From positions 1-7,287 of the forward strand of contig CANHYD010000114.1 in assembly GCA_947464705.1 (NCBI GenBank): DNA of 7,287 nt, in the 5' to 3' direction. This document shows, in pieces, positions 4,524 through 7,287 of this stretch; the first letter of the stretch is position 1; every line of letters begins with the position of its first letter. Position numbers and translations under genes: made by a program. This DNA comes from Verrucomicrobiota bacterium (GTDB taxonomy: Bacteria; Verrucomicrobiota; Verrucomicrobiia; Limisphaerales; UBA9464). The notes beneath the pieces were generated by a model, which did no database searches, had not been told where the DNA came from, and saw nothing but the letters and a program-made list of their open reading frames with translations.

Positions 4524-7057
4524 GCCTCTCGACTCCTTCGGCCGCCCAATGTCCGCGATGCGGCTCGGCCCTTGACCCGGCCGCCTCGCAAAATCCCTGC
4601 CCCCGATGCCTCTTCGCGGCGGCGATGGCTCCCACGCAACCGGGTGGGGCAGCCCAAACGCCTTCCGAACCCCTCAGCCCGGCGGCCCTGGCCCCGCACT
4701 TTCCCCAGTTGGAAATCCTCGAGTGCCTCGGCCGCGGCGGCATGGGCGTGGTGTACAAAGCCCGGCAGAAAGCTCTCAACCGGTTCGTAGCGCTCAAGAT
4801 CCTGGCCCCAGAACGCAGCACCGACCCGGGCTTCGCCGAGCGGTTCACCGCCGAGGCCCGGACGCTGGCCTCGTTGAATCACCCCAACATCGTCACCATC
4901 CACGACTTCGGCGAGTCGGGCGGATTCTACCATCTGGTGATGGAATACGTCGACGGGGTCAACTTGCGCCAGGCGATGACGGCCGGCCGGTTCACCCCGG
5001 AACAGGCGCTGGCCATTGTCCCGCCCGTCTGCGAGGCGCTCCAGTACGCGCACGACCACGGCGTGGTGCACCGCGACATCAAACCGGAGAACCTGCTGCT
5101 CGATCAGCAGGGCCGAGTGAAGGTGGCTGATTTCGGAATCGCCAAGCTGCTCGGGTCTGCGACGGCGGGAGGCCCCGGCACGGCCGCAGCGGACACGGTG
5201 CCCGCAGACGCGCCGCCTGCGGGCGCGGGCGGCATTGAGACCCTCGGAGCCTCGGCTGCCGGCACGCCGCAGTACATGGCACCAGAACAACGGGACCGCG
5301 GCCCGGTCGACCACCGCGCTGATATCTACTCGCTGGGAGTGGTGCTGTACGAACTGCTCACCGGGGAACTGCCGGGCCACTCCCTCAAGAATCCCTCCCG
5401 CCGGATCCAGATCGATGTCCGACTCGACGAGGTGGTCCTCCGTGCACTAGCCGTGGCGCCCGAGCTCCGCTTCCCAACCGCCACCGAATTCCGAACCCGC
5501 GTCGAGGCGCTCACCGCCCCGGCGACGCCAGCCCCGATCCAACCGCCGCCCATCCAGGTAAACACTTCCGCACTCTACTGGTCGCTGGTGCCTTGGGCAC
5601 TGACCTACCAATGGATGGTTGCTAGCATTCTCGCATTGGCCGGATTCAACGAAGCGGTGCGGGCCTTGATGGGTTGGAGTGAAGGAAACTATACAGGTTG
5701 GGCCGTTTTCTTAATCGTATTCTATGGACTTCGTTCCGATCGTTATTCTCTAGCCAAACTCAAGGCCGATCAGTGGTTGAGCACCCTGGAAACTGGTGGT
5801 CGTCGGGCGCTGAACCGACAGGCTGCATTGTTCTTCCCGCTCCTGGCGGGGGTCGCCTGGATGGCTACCCGCCCGGTATTCGGGCTGGACCCATCGATTC
5901 GACTGGGCCTGGCGCTCGCACACCTTGCAGTGGCCGCATTTCCCTTCGTCCTGCTCATGCAGGCCAGCAACCCGAAGCCTTCCCCAATAAGATTAGGCCG
6001 GCAAATCAGAGACTTTACCCTACCAGTGGTTCTGCTGATCTCGGTCACAGTGGCAAGCCTTGGTGGCGGACGGCTCGAAAGCCTCGTTCACCGGCTCGCG
6101 AACAAATTCGACAAGACCCCGGTCGTACCGGGCACGTGGCCGCCGGCGGTGGCGCCCCCTGTTCTGGGCCCTCCGGCTCAGGGGACCATCACGCTCAGAC
6201 AGGTTTCGAATGGGACAGTGCCCAGACTCCAAATCCTCCCGGCTCAAACCCCGGGTGAAGTGGCGGCCCGGACAATCGTCAAGGAAATTGTGCTGGAAGG
6301 TTTCACCAACCTCACGAGTTCTCTAGATCCCTATTGCAGATCCCACACGCCGTTTCGACCCGGGGAATCTCTGGAGGTCTGGACGAAGCGATCCGATGGG
6401 CAACTCGAATCGGACCATGAGCAACCTTCCACCTACCTGCATCGCGAGAGACGCAGGCAAATCCTCGGGATAGTTTTCCGCCTTCCCAAGAACTTCACAG
6501 GGTCCAAGGCAGCGTTGATCGAGGAACTCGGGCTCCAGCTTGAGGGGCGCACACTCCGGCTCCCAGAGGGTCAACCAATGACCCTCTTCGGGCAGACCAA
6601 CGTCGACGGATCCTGGTTGGCCGGCGGCCTGACCTTTCGCAGGACGTTGCCCGATGATCGCGAGCCGGCCGTGGCAGCCGTTCGGTTGGCAAGCCAGCAT
6701 CCTCTGGGAGAAAGCAGCATCTTGGCCGATTGGACAGGCAACGTTCCTCCGGGCCACGCCCTCGGCCTGCGGGTCGGCGGCAGCGAGGCGGGAAGAGCCC
6801 ACGTCAATTGGGATACGCACCCGGGTCGAAATTCCGTCGCCTTCAGAGGCCATTGGCACTGGATGGCACACCACCATGATCAAGGCAACGGCTTCGACAC
6901 CGCGCCCGCGCTGAAGCAGCTCGAGGCGCTGGCCGCAAACGGCCCGCTGCAGGTCACCAACGGTCATCCGCGCACCCTCTTCGCCGTCACCAACGCCCTC
7001 GGGGAGAGCTATAGCTTGGCCATCGAACTCCTCAGCGCGAAAGACACGGATCCCTAG
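4520..7057 (+). CDS. zinc-ribbon Hanks-type Ser/Thr protein kinase with membrane segments and an unrecognised C-terminal domain
   Basis: The product is 845 aa. ATG 4520 has AGGAA at 4507-4511, 8 nt upstream, and overlaps the sigma stop as ATGA. Residues 11-30 are a zinc ribbon (CPRC 11-14, CPRC 27-30). The kinase domain (about 64-332) looks catalytically complete: glycine loop GRGGMG 71-76, VALK Lys93, helix-C Glu112, HRDIKPEN 184-191 with Asp186, DFG 204-206, APE 254-256. The activation segment spans about 50 residues because of an Ala/Gly/Pro-rich insertion (about 212-246). A proline-rich linker (about 334-350) precedes four or five hydrophobic segments (about 351-375, 391-404, 435-455, 460-482, 499-517). 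Residues about 556-845 form a probably extracytoplasmic domain I do not recognise, with a histidine cluster GHWHWMAHHH at 777-786. It likely phosphorylates the sigma factor or associated proteins in response to an envelope signal (inference from linkage). Confidence 0.93.
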   Translation: MSLSTPSAAQCPRCGSALDPAASQNPCPRCLFAAAMAPTQPGGAAQTPSEPLSPAALAPHFPQLEILECLGRGGMGVVYKARQKALNRFVALKILAPERSTDPGFAERFTAEARTLASLNHPNIVTIHDFGESGGFYHLVMEYVDGVNLRQAMTAGRFTPEQALAIVPPVCEALQYAHDHGVVHRDIKPENLLLDQQGRVKVADFGIAKLLGSATAGGPGTAAADTVPADAPPAGAGGIETLGASAAGTPQYMAPEQRDRGPVDHRADIYSLGVVLYELLTGELPGHSLKNPSRRIQIDVRLDEVVLRALAVAPELRFPTATEFRTRVEALTAPATPAPIQPPPIQVNTSALYWSLVPWALTYQWMVASILALAGFNEAVRALMGWSEGNYTGWAVFLIVFYGLRSDRYSLAKLKADQWLSTLETGGRRALNRQAALFFPLLAGVAWMATRPVFGLDPSIRLGLALAHLAVAAFPFVLLMQASNPKPSPIRLGRQIRDFTLPVVLLISVTVASLGGGRLESLVHRLANKFDKTPVVPGTWPPAVAPPVLGPPAQGTITLRQVSNGTVPRLQILPAQTPGEVAARTIVKEIVLEGFTNLTSSLDPYCRSHTPFRPGESLEVWTKRSDGQLESDHEQPSTYLHRERRRQILGIVFRLPKNFTGSKAALIEELGLQLEGRTLRLPEGQPMTLFGQTNVDGSWLAGGLTFRRTLPDDREPAVAAVRLASQHPLGESSILADWTGNVPPGHALGLRVGGSEAGRAHVNWDTHPGRNSVAFRGHWHWMAHHHDQGNGFDTAPALKQLEALAANGPLQVTNGHPRTLFAVTNALGESYSLAIELLSAKDTDP
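5198..5226. repeat. GC-rich inverted repeat inside the kinase activation-loop insertion
   Basis: GCCCGCAG (5200-5207) and CTGCGGGC (5217-5224) are perfect inverted repeats around a 9-nt loop. The stem extends by one G-T wobble (5199/5225) and one G-C pair (5198/5226). It encodes the Ala/Pro/Gly stretch near kinase residues 227-235. In GC-rich DNA of this length roughly one such 8-bp repeat is expected by chance, so its significance rests on its position in a non-conserved insertion. Confidence 0.5.
6565..6587. repeat. perfect 9-bp inverted repeat within the kinase C-terminal coding region
   Basis: AGAGGGTCA (6565-6573) and TGACCCTCT (6579-6587) pair perfectly around the 5-nt loop ACCAA. It lies in codons of the unrecognised C-terminal domain (about residues 683-690). 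No T-run follows. It could fold in the mRNA or be a protein-binding palindrome, or be chance: by rough reckoning a fraction of one such match is expected in a window this long. Confidence 0.4.
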
Positions 7058-7078
7058 ACCCGTCGCCTGACGCTCCTC

Positions 7079-7084
7079 GGAGGA
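7079..7084 (+). promoter_or_regulatory. Shine-Dalgarno for purF
   Basis: GGAGGA ends 2 nt before ATG 7087, a strong match with tight spacing. It supports ATG 7087 over the in-frame GTG at 7144, which has only a weak AAGG upstream. TCCT at 7074-7077 can pair with AGGA 7081-7084 in a 4-bp stem that would partly cover this site. Confidence 0.55.
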
Positions 7085-7086
7085 CG

Positions 7087-7287
7087 ATGGGGCAAAAAAG
7101 CCCTTTGCCTTCGACGCCGGCTTCCGGACTCTCCAAGGGTCTCGTGCAACACCATCCGAAGCATTACTGCGGGGTCTTTGGCATCCATGGGCATCCGAAT
7201 GCCGCCGAACTGACCTACTACGGCCTCTACGCCCTTCAGCACCGTGGGCAGGAGAGTGCCGGCATCGTCACCACCGACGGCAAGACC
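7087..7287 (+). CDS. purF: amidophosphoribosyltransferase (glutamine PRPP amidotransferase), N-terminal part, runs off the window
   Basis: PurF makes 5-phosphoribosylamine from PRPP and glutamine, the first committed step of de novo purine synthesis, in the cytosol. The 67 visible codons hold the start of the class II glutamine amidotransferase domain: HYCGVFGI with the catalytic Cys28, then LTYYGLYALQHRGQESAGI, the characteristic PurF segment containing the HRGQES motif. The frame is open to the right edge; the rest of the glutaminase domain and the phosphoribosyltransferase domain lie beyond it. Twenty-seven residues precede the cysteine. Because the class II mechanism needs a free N-terminal cysteine, they are probably a cleaved propeptide, as in Bacillus-type PurF, and long compared with that enzyme's leader. 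The gene starts 29 nt after the kinase stop with no obvious terminator between, so read-through from the signalling operon is possible. Confidence 0.93.
   Translation, partial: MGQKSPLPSTPASGLSKGLVQHHPKHYCGVFGIHGHPNAAELTYYGLYALQHRGQESAGIVTTDGKT

Noticed and set aside
4160..5380. 406-codon open frame on the minus strand
   Set aside because: It lies wholly opposite the well-supported sigma and kinase genes, is Arg-rich and low-complexity, and has no recognisable domain; it is a high-GC shadow frame.
7058..7086. Terminator between the kinase gene and purF
   Set aside because: Only a 4-bp stem (7074-7077 with 7081-7084) is visible, with no T-run, so I do not call a terminator.

Overview
The window looks like a chromosomal fragment of a GC-rich Verrucomicrobiota-type bacterium, possibly the Pedosphaera/Limisphaera side of the phylum. 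That placement is an inference from two things. One is the pairing of a long ECF-like sigma factor with a zinc-ribbon/transmembrane Hanks-type kinase, which is characteristic of Verrucomicrobiota and Planctomycetota. The other is the style of the PurF N-terminus. No rRNA, tRNA, CRISPR array, insertion sequence or phage gene was seen.

Layout. Positions 1-178 hold no confident gene: there is one weak small ORF with a good Shine-Dalgarno and one stem-loop. A leftward two-gene operon follows. It starts at about 3099 with a membrane-anchored class III nucleotide cyclase-like protein (cyclase domain, one transmembrane helix, TolB/FlgO-like domain, TPR array), translationally coupled by ATGA to an unrecognised 152-aa protein with a lysine-rich tail (637 to 179). 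A 138-bp divergent intergenic region (3100-3237) carries a cluster of GATC sites with inverted and direct repeats. A rightward operon runs from 3238 to 7057: a stand-alone cyclic-nucleotide-binding domain protein, an ECF-type sigma factor 14 nt later, and a Ser/Thr kinase coupled to the sigma gene by ATGA. After 29 nt the 5' end of purF begins and runs off the right edge.

How the genes may work together (inference). A cyclase and a cyclic-nucleotide receptor without a DNA-binding domain sit back to back, and the receptor is first in the operon of a sigma factor and a membrane kinase. This suggests one signalling module in which an envelope signal alters a cyclic-nucleotide pool, the small receptor reads it, and the sigma factor and kinase act on transcription and phosphorylation. 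Two cyclase active-site positions are non-canonical, so the chemistry is uncertain. purF is a housekeeping purine-biosynthesis gene and is probably unrelated in function.
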